Source of the DNA: an uncultured Bacteroidales bacterium
GTDB lineage: Bacteria > Bacteroidota > Bacteroidia > Bacteroidales > Paludibacteraceae
Direction: 5' to 3'
DNA length: 64,000 nt
NCBI GenBank assembly: GCA_934692905.1
Contig: CAKUUM010000001.1
Span: 41,716-105,715 of the forward strand
Shown: positions 32,138 through 41,101 of the stretch, in pieces
How the letters are laid out: each line of letters opens with the position of its first letter
How positions within the stretch are numbered: the stretch's first letter is position 1
Notes under the pieces: model-generated
The model's database searches: none
Told to the model about the DNA's origin: nothing
The model's input: only the letters and a program-made list of their open reading frames with translations
Translations under genes and position numbers: made by a program

Positions 32138-33670
32138 ATGAAACTAAGTGAGTTGCTGAAAGGTGTGGAGGTGCTGCAAACCGTGGGCAGTACGGATGTG
32201 GAGATACAGAGTATCCAGTTCGATTCGCGACGCGTGGATGAGGGCGATGTGTTCGTAGCCCAACGCGGCACCAGCGTGGACGGACATACGTTTATCGCAC
32301 AATGTATCAACCAAGGGGCAGTAGCCATAGTCTTGGAAGACAAGAACTATATCCGACTCCCCCAACCCCCTCAGGGAGGGGGCTCAACAAAGCAGGCACC
32401 TGATGTTACCTATATATTAGTAAAGAACAGCGATGAAGCCCTTGGCAGAATGGCACACACATGGTACGGGGAGCCGAGCAAGCACCTGCGGTTGGTGGGT
32501 GTGACAGGCACCAACGGCAAGACCACCACCGCCACCCTGCTCTACCGTCTGACAAAAGCCATGGGACACAAGGCAGGACTGCTCTCGACGGTCGTCAATT
32601 ACGTGGACGACGAAGCCGTAGAGGCTACGCACACCACGCCCGACGCGTTGGAACTCAACGGGTTGCTGCACCGCATGGTAGCGGCAGGGTGCGAGTACGC
32701 CTTCATGGAGGTCAGCAGCCACGCCATCGCGCAGGAGCGCATCGCGGGCTTGGAGTTCGCGGGGGCGTTGTTCACCAACCTCACACGCGACCACCTCGAC
32801 TACCACAAGACCTTCGACAACTACCGCGACACGAAGAAGAGGCTATTTGACGGGCTTCGCAAAGAGGCATTTGCCGTTACGAACCTGGATGACAAGAACG
32901 GGCTGGTGATGACGCAAAACTGTCGGGGTCACGTCTTCACGTATTCGACACGCGGCATGGCGGACTTCCGCGGGAAGATACTTGAGGAAGGGTTCGACGG
33001 TATGCTGCTCCGCATACAGAGTACACAAGGGGCAGTGGACACCGAGGTATTCGTGCCGCTGGTGGGGCGTTTCAATGTGAGCAACCTGCTGCTGATATAC
33101 GGTGCGGCTGTGGAACTCGGTTTCGACCCCATGGAGGTGCTGCGCATATTGAGTGGGCTGCACCCCGTGAACGGACGCTTCGAGACCATACACGCCCCGC
33201 AGGGCTGGACGGCGATTATTGACTACGCCCACACGCCCGATGCGGTGGAGAATGTGCTCCGTACCATCAACGAGATAATATCGTCCACGGCGGGCAAGCG
33301 CAAAGAGCCCGCACAGGTGATTACGGTGGTCGGCTGCGGCGGCAACAGGGATAAGGGCAAGCGTCCGATGATGGCACGAATTGCTTACGACCGGAGTACG
33401 CAACTGATACTGACCTCCGACAACCCCCGCGACGAGGAGCCCGCAGCCATTCTGCAAGACATGGCGGCAGGTCTGACGGAGGACGAACTGCGGCACGTGC
33501 TGATTATCGAAGACCGTGCGTCCGCCATCAAGACCGCCTGCACCATTGCACGCGACGGCGATGTGATACTCGTTGCCGGCAAGGGGCATGAGGACTACCA
33601 GATAATCAAAGGGGTGAAGCACCATTTCGACGACCATGAGGTGGTGAGAGGGTGCTTGATTGTTAAGTAA
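32138..33670 (+). CDS. murE: UDP-MurNAc-L-Ala-D-Glu:meso-diaminopimelate ligase
   Basis: Adds the third residue of the peptidoglycan stem peptide. 510 residues with P-loop VTGTNGKTTTATLLYR (about 117-132), NLTRDHLDYHKTF, IDYAHTPDAVENVL and, in the C-terminal domain, TSDNPRDEEP; the DNPR motif marks ligases specific for meso-diaminopimelate. Residues about 72-87 (LPQPPQGGGSTKQAP) are extra compared with relatives and come from a palindromic repeat at 32356-32384. They lie in the N-terminal UMP-binding domain before VTYILVKNSDEALG. Confidence 0.96.
   Translation: MKLSELLKGVEVLQTVGSTDVEIQSIQFDSRRVDEGDVFVAQRGTSVDGHTFIAQCINQGAVAIVLEDKNYIRLPQPPQGGGSTKQAPDVTYILVKNSDEALGRMAHTWYGEPSKHLRLVGVTGTNGKTTTATLLYRLTKAMGHKAGLLSTVVNYVDDEAVEATHTTPDALELNGLLHRMVAAGCEYAFMEVSSHAIAQERIAGLEFAGALFTNLTRDHLDYHKTFDNYRDTKKRLFDGLRKEAFAVTNLDDKNGLVMTQNCRGHVFTYSTRGMADFRGKILEEGFDGMLLRIQSTQGAVDTEVFVPLVGRFNVSNLLLIYGAAVELGFDPMEVLRILSGLHPVNGRFETIHAPQGWTAIIDYAHTPDAVENVLRTINEIISSTAGKRKEPAQVITVVGCGGNRDKGKRPMMARIAYDRSTQLILTSDNPRDEEPAAILQDMAAGLTEDELRHVLIIEDRASAIKTACTIARDGDVILVAGKGHEDYQIIKGVKHHFDDHEVVRGCLIVK
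32356..32384. repeat. Palindromic GC-rich repeat, in frame inside murE
   Basis: CTCCCCCAACCCCCTC followed by AGGGAGGGGGCTC. One short unit of the family, adding about 15 codons. Confidence 0.75.
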
Positions 33671-33815
33671 TAAGTAATAGTTAATAATTGATAAAACAAA
33701 GCCATCTTTTTTCGTGTGTATGGGTTGCGTATCCCTTGCTCATCCCTTGCGTATCCCTTGCTGTTTGACACGAGGATGGTAGCATTAGTAATAGTTAATA
33801 ATTAAGAGGTAATAT
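33671..33815 (-). repeat. Spacer with heptads and a GCAAGGGATA array
   Basis: 33668-33700 reads as TAAGTAA, TAAGTAA, TAGTTAA, TAATTGA heptads. 33719-33762 is four 11-bp units on the plus strand (TATGGGTTGCG, TATCCCTTGCT, CATCCCTTGCG, TATCCCTTGCT), followed by GTTTGACACGAG, the inverse of the header seen at 52421. Lies between murE and mraY. Confidence 0.75.
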
Positions 33816-35087
33816 ATGTTGTACGAATTATTCAACCATTTCAGCACCATTCCGGGAGCGCGACTGATGACGTATATTTCGTTCCGCGCCATCATAGCGG
33901 GCGTGTTGGCATTGTGTATCAGTATCTGGATGGGCAACTGGTTCATCAACCTGCTGCGCCGCAAGCACATCTCCGAGACGCAGCGCGACGAGAAGACCGA
34001 CCCCTTCAACGTCAACAAGAAAGGCGTGCCCACCATGGGTGGAGTGGTGATAATCGCGGCGATGCTGGTTCCGTGCCTGCTTATGGGCAAGTTGACCAAC
34101 GTCTATATGCTGCTTATGCTGCTGACTACCATACTGTTAGGAGCACTCGGCTTTGCGGACGACTACATCAAGACTTTCCGTCACAACAAGGACGGCTTGA
34201 ACGGTTGGATCAAAATCGCAGGGCAAGTCACCCTTGGTCTTATCGTCGGGCTCACGCTCCGTTACTGCCCCGACGCGGTGATGAACGAGGTCGTAACCTC
34301 CCGCATCGAGAACAACATCGAGGTGGTGGAGAAGTCCCCCGACGTCAAGTCCACCCGCACCACCATTCCCTTTGTGAAAGCGCACAACTGCAACTATGCC
34401 GACATGTTCTCGTGGCTCGGCGAGACCAACAAATACAAAGCCGGCTGGGTCTTCTTCGTGCTGCTGACGGTGCTTGTAGTGGCAGCCGTGAGCAACGGAG
34501 CCAACCTCAACGACGGTATGGACGGTATGTGTGCGGGCAACTCGGCGATTATCGGAGCGGCACTTATCGTACTGGCGTATATCAGTGGCAATGTGGTGTT
34601 TGCGGACTATTTCGATGTGATGTACATCCCTGGCAGCGAGGAACTGGTAGTGTTCCTTGCGGCATTCGTAGGCGCGCTGATAGGTTTCCTCTGGTGGAAC
34701 GGTTTCCCTGCGCAAATCTTCATGGGCGACACGGGCAGCCTCACGATAGGCGGCATCATAGGTGTGTGTGCCGTGATTATCCACAAGGAGTTGCTTTTGC
34801 CTATCCTTTGCGGTGTGTTCCTGATGGAGAGCGTGAGTGTCATACTGCAGACGCAGGTGTATAAGTTCGCCAAACGGCGCGGCAAGCACATCCGTGTATG
34901 GAAGCGCACGCCGCTGCACGACCACTTCCGCACATCCATGGAGCAGGTCTTGCGCAACGACCCCACATGCTCCGTCTATTTCAAAGGGCACGGCAACCTG
35001 CAGCACGAGACCAAGATAGTACTCCGTTTCTGCATCGTCACCCTCCTATTGGCAGCCCTGACTATCCTCACACTCAAAATACGATAA
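33816..35087 (+). CDS. mraY: Phospho-MurNAc-pentapeptide transferase MraY
   Basis: Makes lipid I by moving phospho-MurNAc-pentapeptide onto undecaprenyl phosphate at the inner membrane. 423 residues, about ten membrane segments, with the catalytic aspartates in LGFADDYIK and NGANLNDGMDGMCAG, and MGDTGSL. The length matches the Bacteroidetes form, which has an extra soluble loop between VTSRIENNIEVVEKSPD and the next helix. Followed by a foreign-looking GxxExxY gene before murD. Confidence 0.97.
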   Translation: MLYELFNHFSTIPGARLMTYISFRAIIAGVLALCISIWMGNWFINLLRRKHISETQRDEKTDPFNVNKKGVPTMGGVVIIAAMLVPCLLMGKLTNVYMLLMLLTTILLGALGFADDYIKTFRHNKDGLNGWIKIAGQVTLGLIVGLTLRYCPDAVMNEVVTSRIENNIEVVEKSPDVKSTRTTIPFVKAHNCNYADMFSWLGETNKYKAGWVFFVLLTVLVVAAVSNGANLNDGMDGMCAGNSAIIGAALIVLAYISGNVVFADYFDVMYIPGSEELVVFLAAFVGALIGFLWWNGFPAQIFMGDTGSLTIGGIIGVCAVIIHKELLLPILCGVFLMESVSVILQTQVYKFAKRRGKHIRVWKRTPLHDHFRTSMEQVLRNDPTCSVYFKGHGNLQHETKIVLRFCIVTLLLAALTILTLKIR

Positions 35088-35121
35088 ACATATAATTATC
35101 GTGTAATTAACCATTAATTTC
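35088..35121 (+). repeat. TAATTAACCAT-family 11-bp repeat between mraY and the GxxExxY gene
   Basis: ACATA, TAATTATCGTG, TAATTAACCAT, TAATTTC; the GxxExxY start codon follows at once. Confidence 0.7.
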
Positions 35122-35631
35122 ATGGATATGGAACAGGACGCGGGACGGCAGCACTACAAGCAGGTGATATATGATATCATCGGTGCGGCAATGGAGGTGC
35201 ACAGGACATTGGGTTGGGGATTGCTGGAACCTGTATATCAAGAGGCATTGTACTTGGAACTGCAAAGCAAAGGTATTGATTGTCAGAGGGAACAAGAGAT
35301 AGAAATAAGGTACAAGCAATACGTATTGGATAAGAAATACAGGGCGGACTTGATAGTGGGCGATGTAATAGTGGAGTTGAAGTCTGTGTGGCAGATACTG
35401 GGCGAACATCGTGCGCAGTTGTGTAATTATCTGCGGCTTACCAAGAAACCTTACGGAGTATTGATTAACTTCGGGGAGCGGAGTCTGGCAGGAGAGCGGT
35501 GGCAATACGACCCGCTGACAAATGAGTGCACGTTGATAAACAAGAACATGGAGCCGGTTATATCGGACGATTACCGGTTTGAGCGGTACGATATACAGAC
35601 AAACAAGACTAAGGAAGAAATTAATGAATAA
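35122..35631 (+). CDS. GxxExxY family protein (PD-(D/E)XK nuclease-like)
   Basis: 169 residues. The family motif is seen in GWGLLEPVYQEAL (about 31-43), followed by nuclease-fold features KYRADLIVGDVIVELKSV (the D and ExK of a PD-(D/E)XK core, about 74-92). Members are widespread as single genes in Bacteroidetes and in other phyla; no function is established. This gene interrupts the conserved mraY-murD order and is bracketed by 11-bp repeat arrays; its last codons (INE and stop) are part of the downstream array, which suggests it came in with, or was trapped by, repeat DNA. The nuclease role is inferred from the fold only. Confidence 0.88.
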   Translation: MDMEQDAGRQHYKQVIYDIIGAAMEVHRTLGWGLLEPVYQEALYLELQSKGIDCQREQEIEIRYKQYVLDKKYRADLIVGDVIVELKSVWQILGEHRAQLCNYLRLTKKPYGVLINFGERSLAGERWQYDPLTNECTLINKNMEPVISDDYRFERYDIQTNKTKEEINE

Positions 35632-35797
35632 TTATACGGATAATTATATGTTCTAATGATAAAATTAATGATTAATTATATGGGCAATTACATGTTCCCA
35701 TAATGGAATTAATGGTTAATTATACGGGTAATTATATGTTCTTATAATGAAATCAATGAACAATCACATGGGTAATTACATGTTCCCATAACAATGT
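35622..35797 (+). repeat. Four tandem 44-bp repeats, each four 11-bp units
   Basis: Sixteen consecutive 11-bp units (176 bp). One 44-bp period reads TAATGATTAAT, TATATGGGCAA, TTACATGTTCC, CATAATGGAAT; the other three periods differ by a few substitutions and no indels. The array begins inside the GxxExxY stop region and ends 8 bp before murD. Confidence 0.9.
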
Positions 35798-35805
35798 ATA
35801 TGTAT

Positions 35806-37176
35806 ATGAAGAGAATTGTTGTTTTAGGCGCAGGAGAGTCAGGGACTGGCGCGGCGATACTGGCGCAGACCAAGGGGTTTGACGTGTTTGTAAGCGATAT
35901 GGGGGAGATAAAACCCGCATACCGTGCATTGCTTGACCAACACGGTATCGCGTGGGAAGACGGGCATCACACCGCGGACAAGATTCTCAATGCCGACGAA
36001 GTCATCAAGTCACCCGGCATTCCGAACACTGCCCCGCTTATCCTGCAACTGACGGCACAACACACGCCTGTCATCTCCGAGATAGAGTTCGCCGCACGCT
36101 ACACGCAGGCAAAGATGATTTGCATCACGGGCAGCAACGGCAAGACCACAACAACATCGTTGCTGTTCGATATGCTGCGCCGCGCAGGCTTAGACGTAGG
36201 TCTGGCGGGCAACATAGGCAACTCGCTGGCGTTGCAGGTGGCGCAGCAGGACCACGCATACTATGTCATTGAGTTGTCCTCGTTCCAGTTGGACAATATG
36301 TATGACTTCAAGGCGGACATCGCTATCCTGCTGAATATCACACCCGACCACTTGGACCGCTACAACTATGAGTTCCAGAACTACGTGGACGCCAAGTTCC
36401 GTATCACGCGCAACCAGACCGCACGCGACGCCTTTATCTATTGGAGCGAGGACCCCGTGATTGACCGTGAGATAGCCAGGATACGTCCGCAGGCAACGCT
36501 CTATCCGTTTGGCAGCAACAGTCAGAACGTGGCATACACCGACGGCAGCCACCTTGTCCTGGCGGCACCCGATGCCGTGGAACCGCTGCGAGTGCCCCTT
36601 GAGGAACTCAGCCTACGGGGCAGACACAACCAACTCAACTCCATGGCGGCAGGCTTGGCAGCACAGATTCTGCACATCCGGAACGAGGTCATACGCGAGA
36701 GCCTGAAGCAGTTCGCAGGCGTGGAACACCGTCTGCAATACGTGGCAACGGTACGCGGCATACGATACATCAACGATTCCAAAGCCACCAACGTCAATTC
36801 CTGTTGGTATGCGCTCGAGAGCATGACCACACCCACCGTGCTTATCCTCGGCGGCAAAGACAAAGGCAACGACTATACCGAGATAGACGAATTGGTGCAA
36901 GCCAAGTGCAAGACGCTCATTTTCATGGGTTTGCACAATGAGAAACTAATCGAACACTTCGGCGCGTTGGGCTATGTGCCTTCCACAGAGGCTACTGCCG
37001 GTACGGAGCGCATATACGTGGACACCGACAACCTGCACGATGCCGTACAAGCAGCCTACCAAACAGCGCACGAGGGCGATACGGTACTCTTGTCACCCTG
37101 TTGCGCCAGTTTCGACCTGTTCAAGAGTTACGAAGACCGCGGCGAACAGTTCATGAACGCCGTCCGAGCCCTCTGA
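35806..37176 (+). CDS. murD: UDP-MurNAc-L-alanine:D-glutamate ligase
   Basis: Adds D-glutamate to the peptidoglycan precursor in the cytoplasm. 456 residues from MKRIVVLGAGESGTGAAILA; P-loop ICITGSNGKTTTTSLLFD (about 106-123), NITPDHLDRYNYEF, INDSKATNVNSCWYALES and LLSPCCASFDLFKSYEDRGEQF. Two in-frame ATGs lie 6 and 12 nt upstream; MKRIVVLG matches the family start best. Follows the 44-bp repeat array. Confidence 0.96.
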   Translation: MKRIVVLGAGESGTGAAILAQTKGFDVFVSDMGEIKPAYRALLDQHGIAWEDGHHTADKILNADEVIKSPGIPNTAPLILQLTAQHTPVISEIEFAARYTQAKMICITGSNGKTTTTSLLFDMLRRAGLDVGLAGNIGNSLALQVAQQDHAYYVIELSSFQLDNMYDFKADIAILLNITPDHLDRYNYEFQNYVDAKFRITRNQTARDAFIYWSEDPVIDREIARIRPQATLYPFGSNSQNVAYTDGSHLVLAAPDAVEPLRVPLEELSLRGRHNQLNSMAAGLAAQILHIRNEVIRESLKQFAGVEHRLQYVATVRGIRYINDSKATNVNSCWYALESMTTPTVLILGGKDKGNDYTEIDELVQAKCKTLIFMGLHNEKLIEHFGALGYVPSTEATAGTERIYVDTDNLHDAVQAAYQTAHEGDTVLLSPCCASFDLFKSYEDRGEQFMNAVRAL

Positions 37177-37214
37177 GAAGTCTAACCTCTAACATCTAAC
37201 TTCTACCCTCCGAC
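37177..37214 (+). repeat. Spacer of 7-bp units between murD and ftsW
   Basis: CTAACCT, CTAACAT, CTAACTT, CTACCCT: heptads up to the ftsW start. Confidence 0.65.
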
Positions 37215-38471
37215 ATGGATAAGAAAGGACTCATAGGACTCTGCAAGAACCGGCTTCGGTACGCCGACAAGACATACTGGATTCTGTTCGGTGCGCTGAT
37301 GGTTGTGTCGATTATCGCATTGTTTTCCGCCAGCAGCAGCCTCGCGTTCAAACAAGACAGCGCACTCGAACCCGTGATGAAGCATATCCTCTTCCTTGCG
37401 CTTGGCGCAGGGGCGGCATTCGTAGTGCAACTGCTGCCGAGCAAATTGGTACGAGTTTTCGGCTACGTGGGCTTGGCATTGTCGTTTGTACTGCTGCTGC
37501 TCACCTTCACATCATTGGGCGTGGAGCACAACGGTGCAAAGCGGTGGTTACGGATTGCGGGTCTCGAGTTCCAGCCGTCCGAATTGGCGAAACTGACGCT
37601 TCTCATCGTGGTGAGCGACCTACTCAGTCATATCCGCACAAAGGACGACGAGAAGAAGTATTTCTTTATCACATTGGCGGTAACGGCATTGATTTGCCTG
37701 CCCATCTTCCCCACCAACCTATCCACTACGCTTCTCTTGGGCGGCGTGGTGTTTCTGCTTTTCTTCCTCGCGCGCATACATGTCAAATACTGGGGCACAA
37801 CGCTCCTGATAGCCATGGGAATGTTGGTCGCAGGCTACTTCTTTGTGGAGAAATTCTATATCGAACCCAACAAAGAAGCCAAAGGAGTGATGAAGCGTGT
37901 GACCACATGGGTCGGACGTGTGGATGACCTTATCGAAGAAATCAAAGCCCCTGACGATGAGTTCCGCTTGACGGACGACAACTATCAGCGGTCGCTGTCG
38001 AAAGTGGCGGTAGCACGTGGCGGCAAGTCACCCGTGGGCGTGCTGCCGGGCAACAGCACCATGCGCGACCGCTTGCCTCTGGCGTACGCCGACTATATCT
38101 TCGCCATCATTGTCGAAGAGACAGGCATGTTTGGTGCCATCGGACTGATATTCATCTACTTGGCAATACTATTCCGTGCCTGTCTCACCAGCAGCCGCTA
38201 CGCCGACTATGCCGCAATGCTGATGACCATGAGCCTTGCCCTTATGCTCACCTGCCAGGCCTTGGTGAGTATGATGGTGGTAGTCGGCATTGGTCCCGTG
38301 ACAGGGCAACCGCTACCGCTCATCAGCCGAGGCGGAACCAGTGTACTGATAACGGGCGTCTATTTCGGCATCATTATGTGTGTCGCGCGCGAACAGAACG
38401 AACTTCACGCCCGCCAGCAAGCAACCGCCGAGGACAGCCTGCAGGAAGTCCCTAACATCCGCTTGGATTAG
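37215..38471 (+). CDS. ftsW: Septal peptidoglycan glycosyltransferase FtsW
   Basis: SEDS-family polymerase of septal glycan strands, working with FtsI. 418 residues and about ten membrane segments. Conserved SEDS segments include LRIAGLEFQPSELAKL, the catalytic-loop region with PDDEFRLTDDNYQRSLSKVAVARGG, LPLAYADYIFAIIVEETGMFGA and PLPLISRGGTSVL. Sits between murD and murG as in other Bacteroidales. Confidence 0.96.
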   Translation: MDKKGLIGLCKNRLRYADKTYWILFGALMVVSIIALFSASSSLAFKQDSALEPVMKHILFLALGAGAAFVVQLLPSKLVRVFGYVGLALSFVLLLLTFTSLGVEHNGAKRWLRIAGLEFQPSELAKLTLLIVVSDLLSHIRTKDDEKKYFFITLAVTALICLPIFPTNLSTTLLLGGVVFLLFFLARIHVKYWGTTLLIAMGMLVAGYFFVEKFYIEPNKEAKGVMKRVTTWVGRVDDLIEEIKAPDDEFRLTDDNYQRSLSKVAVARGGKSPVGVLPGNSTMRDRLPLAYADYIFAIIVEETGMFGAIGLIFIYLAILFRACLTSSRYADYAAMLMTMSLALMLTCQALVSMMVVVGIGPVTGQPLPLISRGGTSVLITGVYFGIIMCVAREQNELHARQQATAEDSLQEVPNIRLD

Positions 38472-38534
38472 CATGGAATTAGTATCGGCTATATATTGCA
38501 CATTAACTATTAATTATTACTTATTAACTAAAAC

Positions 38535-39662
38535 ATGCGTTATTTGATTAGTGGAGGCGGCACAGGAGGGCATATCTTCCCCGCCATTAGCATAGCCAAC
38601 GCCTTGCGCGAACTGGACCCCGAGTGTGAGATACTCTTTGTCGGTGCCTTGGGCAGAATGGAGATGGAGCGTGTACCACAAGCGGGATATAAAATCATAG
38701 GTCTGCCGGTACGGGGCTTTGACCGCAGCCATCCGTGGAAGAACATCCGCGTACTCCTTGACCTCATTCGCAGCATGCGTCAGGCACGTGACATCGTACG
38801 CGACTTCCGCCCCGACGTAGGCATTGGTGTAGGCGGCTACGCCAGCGGGGCAGCCATGAAGGTTGCCGCACGCATGGGCGTACCTATCCTCTTGCAGGAG
38901 CAGAACGGCTTTGCGGGGGTCACCAACAAACTCCTGCGCAACGACGCAGCCAGGATTTGTGTTGCCTACGAAGGCATGGAACGGTTCTTCCCCAAAGACA
39001 AACTCATCCTCACGGGCAACCCTGTGCGGCAGAACCTGACCTCCGGCACACGCCCAGAGGCACTCGAATACTTCAATCGCGAGTTCGGTGTGCAATTCAC
39101 GCCCGACCGCAAGACGCTCCTTATCATTGGCGGCAGCCTCGGCGCACGCACCATCAACGATGCCATGCTGGAGGGCATCCGTCGCCTTTCCGAAGCCGGT
39201 ATTCAGGTGGTTTGGCAGACGGGCAAAACCTACTACGACCGTATCCGCGACGCCGTCAATGCCCTGCCCGATGCGCAGACAATCCTTGCCCATACCATCA
39301 TCACGCCATTCCTCAGCCAGATGCCGCTCGCGTATGCCCTTGCGGATTTGGTCATCTCACGTGCGGGCGCATCGTCCATATCCGAGTTGTGTCTCTTGGG
39401 CAAACCCGCCATTCTGGTTCCCTCACCCAACGTAGCCGAAGACCATCAGACGCACAATGCCATGGCACTCGTACACAAATCCGCCGCCGTCCTCGTCCGC
39501 GACGCCGACGCACAGAAAGAGTTAGTAACCAAAGCATTAGCACTAATCACAGACAACGCCAAGTTACAGACTTTGCATACGAATATCCTCACTTTGGCAC
39601 TTCCTGACTCAGCCCATATCATCGCCCAAGAAATCATCCGGCTGGCAAAGGGGGACAGGTGA
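38535..39662 (+). CDS. murG: UDP-GlcNAc:lipid I GlcNAc transferase MurG
   Basis: Makes lipid II on the inner face of the membrane. 375 residues with GGGTGGHIFPAISIANAL (residues 6-23), GVGGYASGAAM, QEQNGFAGVTNKLL, IIGGSLGARTIND and SRAGASSISEL. Last gene of the cluster here: the stop at 39662 is 12 bp from the stop of a convergent gene, so murC, ftsQ, ftsA and ftsZ, which normally follow in this phylum, are elsewhere. Confidence 0.97.
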   Translation: MRYLISGGGTGGHIFPAISIANALRELDPECEILFVGALGRMEMERVPQAGYKIIGLPVRGFDRSHPWKNIRVLLDLIRSMRQARDIVRDFRPDVGIGVGGYASGAAMKVAARMGVPILLQEQNGFAGVTNKLLRNDAARICVAYEGMERFFPKDKLILTGNPVRQNLTSGTRPEALEYFNREFGVQFTPDRKTLLIIGGSLGARTINDAMLEGIRRLSEAGIQVVWQTGKTYYDRIRDAVNALPDAQTILAHTIITPFLSQMPLAYALADLVISRAGASSISELCLLGKPAILVPSPNVAEDHQTHNAMALVHKSAAVLVRDADAQKELVTKALALITDNAKLQTLHTNILTLALPDSAHIIAQEIIRLAKGDR

Positions 39663-39674
39663 GAACAGGCATCT

Positions 39675-40766
39675 TTATTTACCGATACTGATAACCTCGA
39701 CGGGTTGCGTTTTCGTTACATCCAGAGGGGCAGCCGTGTACTTGACACGCCGGAAGTTGATGTCCGACAAGTTGATACAGCGGATAGTGGCATTGTACAT
39801 GGTGCGGAAATAGATACGATGGTTAGCGAGGTCTGTCGCTATGGTGAGTTGTGTGGCACTCGGCATATCGGGAGCGATTTGCCCTTGCGCAACCTGAATA
39901 CCGATGGGGATATCAAAATTGTTCAGTATATGAAACGCTTGATTAACAGTTTCTTCCGTTGTCTTCAGTTTAGGGGCAGAGGCTTGAAAGAATGCCGCCC
40001 GCACAAAGCGTGAGGGAGGTGTCATGTCGCCCGGGATACCGTGAAGCCCCCCTCCGCCGCCAAATGCGGTAAGGGTAAGGTCTCCTATCCGGCGCGTCTG
40101 TATAGTCCCTGTCATCAGGTTGATGTAGTTGTTGAGATTCGTCAGGTGCCACTCAAATCCCGGGGCGTTGGTGAGTACGCCAAGGGTGTTCTCATAGAAG
40201 TGCGGCTGCCCGCCGGTGATTTCGAGAACCACCTGTCTGCCAGAGGGTTCCGTAATGCGCCAATGCACTGTGGAACTGCGCGGGTCGATGCCCACCACGC
40301 TGACGGATGGCAGAGCGGCTTGGAGTTCGTCGATAGTGGAGAACGAACTCAGTATCCACGCAACCAATTGAAAATCACTAATTGTCTGTTCACGTTTTGA
40401 CACATCGTAGGGCTCGTATCCGCCATAGGCGGGGAAATAAAAGAGCCCTGCCGCCAATCCCGTTTCGTTGATACCGTCCATCACAAATTCAGGCTGCTCG
40501 ACGGTCAGTCCGACGTATCCGTATTTCGCCCTGAACTTCAAGCCATTCTGCCCGCCGTCGGGCGTGAAAGACTGCTGTTTGTGTCCGCGCGGTACGACCA
40601 CATAGCCCGTATTCAGGGGGTCCACCGCCCACTCAATCGTCCTGGCAGTTACGACATCATTGCCCGCGGTACGCAACGTGATGCCCGTGCACGCCTGTAC
40701 TTCACGCGTTGCGCACACCAAAAACACCGACACCAATAAGGTTAAAGGAAAAAGAGACTTCTTCAT
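39675..40766 (-). CDS. Choloylglycine hydrolase family (C59) linear amide C-N hydrolase, secreted
   Basis: 363 residues with a signal peptide ending at VQA; the next residue, Cys26 (CTGITLRTAGNDVVTARTIEW), is the expected N-terminal nucleophile of Ntn hydrolases in this family, exposed on cleavage. GHKQQSFTPDGG, FVMDGINETGLAAGLFYFP and VLTNAPGFEWHLTNLNNYI match the bile salt hydrolase / penicillin V acylase fold. The substrate could be a conjugated bile salt, an N-acyl homoserine-like amide or a penicillin-type amide; sequence alone cannot decide. It stands alone, convergent to murG, with a TATGTGATTAG element upstream. Confidence 0.9.
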   Translation of the reverse strand: MKKSLFPLTLLVSVFLVCATREVQACTGITLRTAGNDVVTARTIEWAVDPLNTGYVVVPRGHKQQSFTPDGGQNGLKFRAKYGYVGLTVEQPEFVMDGINETGLAAGLFYFPAYGGYEPYDVSKREQTISDFQLVAWILSSFSTIDELQAALPSVSVVGIDPRSSTVHWRITEPSGRQVVLEITGGQPHFYENTLGVLTNAPGFEWHLTNLNNYINLMTGTIQTRRIGDLTLTAFGGGGGLHGIPGDMTPPSRFVRAAFFQASAPKLKTTEETVNQAFHILNNFDIPIGIQVAQGQIAPDMPSATQLTIATDLANHRIYFRTMYNATIRCINLSDINFRRVKYTAAPLDVTKTQPVEVISIGK

Positions 40767-40819
40767 AGTTGTACTAATTAGAGGTTTGACAATAGGTTTG
40801 TTGTGTAAAAAAACTGCAA

Positions 40820-40827
40820 CAAATATA
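40820..40827 (-). promoter_or_regulatory. Possible -7 box of the choloylglycine hydrolase-family gene
   Basis: Minus strand TATATTTG, 54 bp before the start; no clear TTTG at the right distance. Confidence 0.35.
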
Positions 40828-40884
40828 GTGCCAAAGTGGCTATGAGTGCTAAATTTGTCCCATATTCCCCCAGCAACCTCACGG

Positions 40885-40974
40885 CAAGGTCGGCAGAATC
40901 ACATACTAATCACATACTAACCACATACTAATCACATACTAATCACATACACTTAGCCCGACAAATACACGAGG
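40885..40974 (-). repeat. TATGTGATTAG element, copy 3 (upstream of the choloylglycine hydrolase-family gene)
   Basis: On the minus strand: header CTCGTGTATTTGTCGGGCTA, five TATGTGATTAG-type 11-bp units (one TATGTGGTTAG), footer CTGCCGACCTTGCCGTGAGG. The flanking bases up to 41005 are AATGCGC heptads. Confidence 0.85.
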
Positions 40975-41031
40975 GGCAATTCACAATGCGCAATGCGTAA
41001 TGCGCAAAGTTTAGAATAATTACATACATTG

Positions 41032-41063
41032 TTTGCGTATATGAAATAAATAATGTACCTTTG
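41032..41063 (+). promoter_or_regulatory. Promoter of the WG-repeat lipoprotein
   Basis: TTTG at 41032-41035, 20 bp, TACCTTTG at 41056-41063. Confidence 0.75.
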
Positions 41064-41101
41064 CGGCGGAATGTAATATGCATTATTAACCATACTATCC
41101 T

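Noticed and set aside
35107..35505. Minus-strand 132-codon frame opposite the GxxExxY gene
   Set aside because: No motif; the plus strand has the GxxExxY signature and a nuclease-like core.
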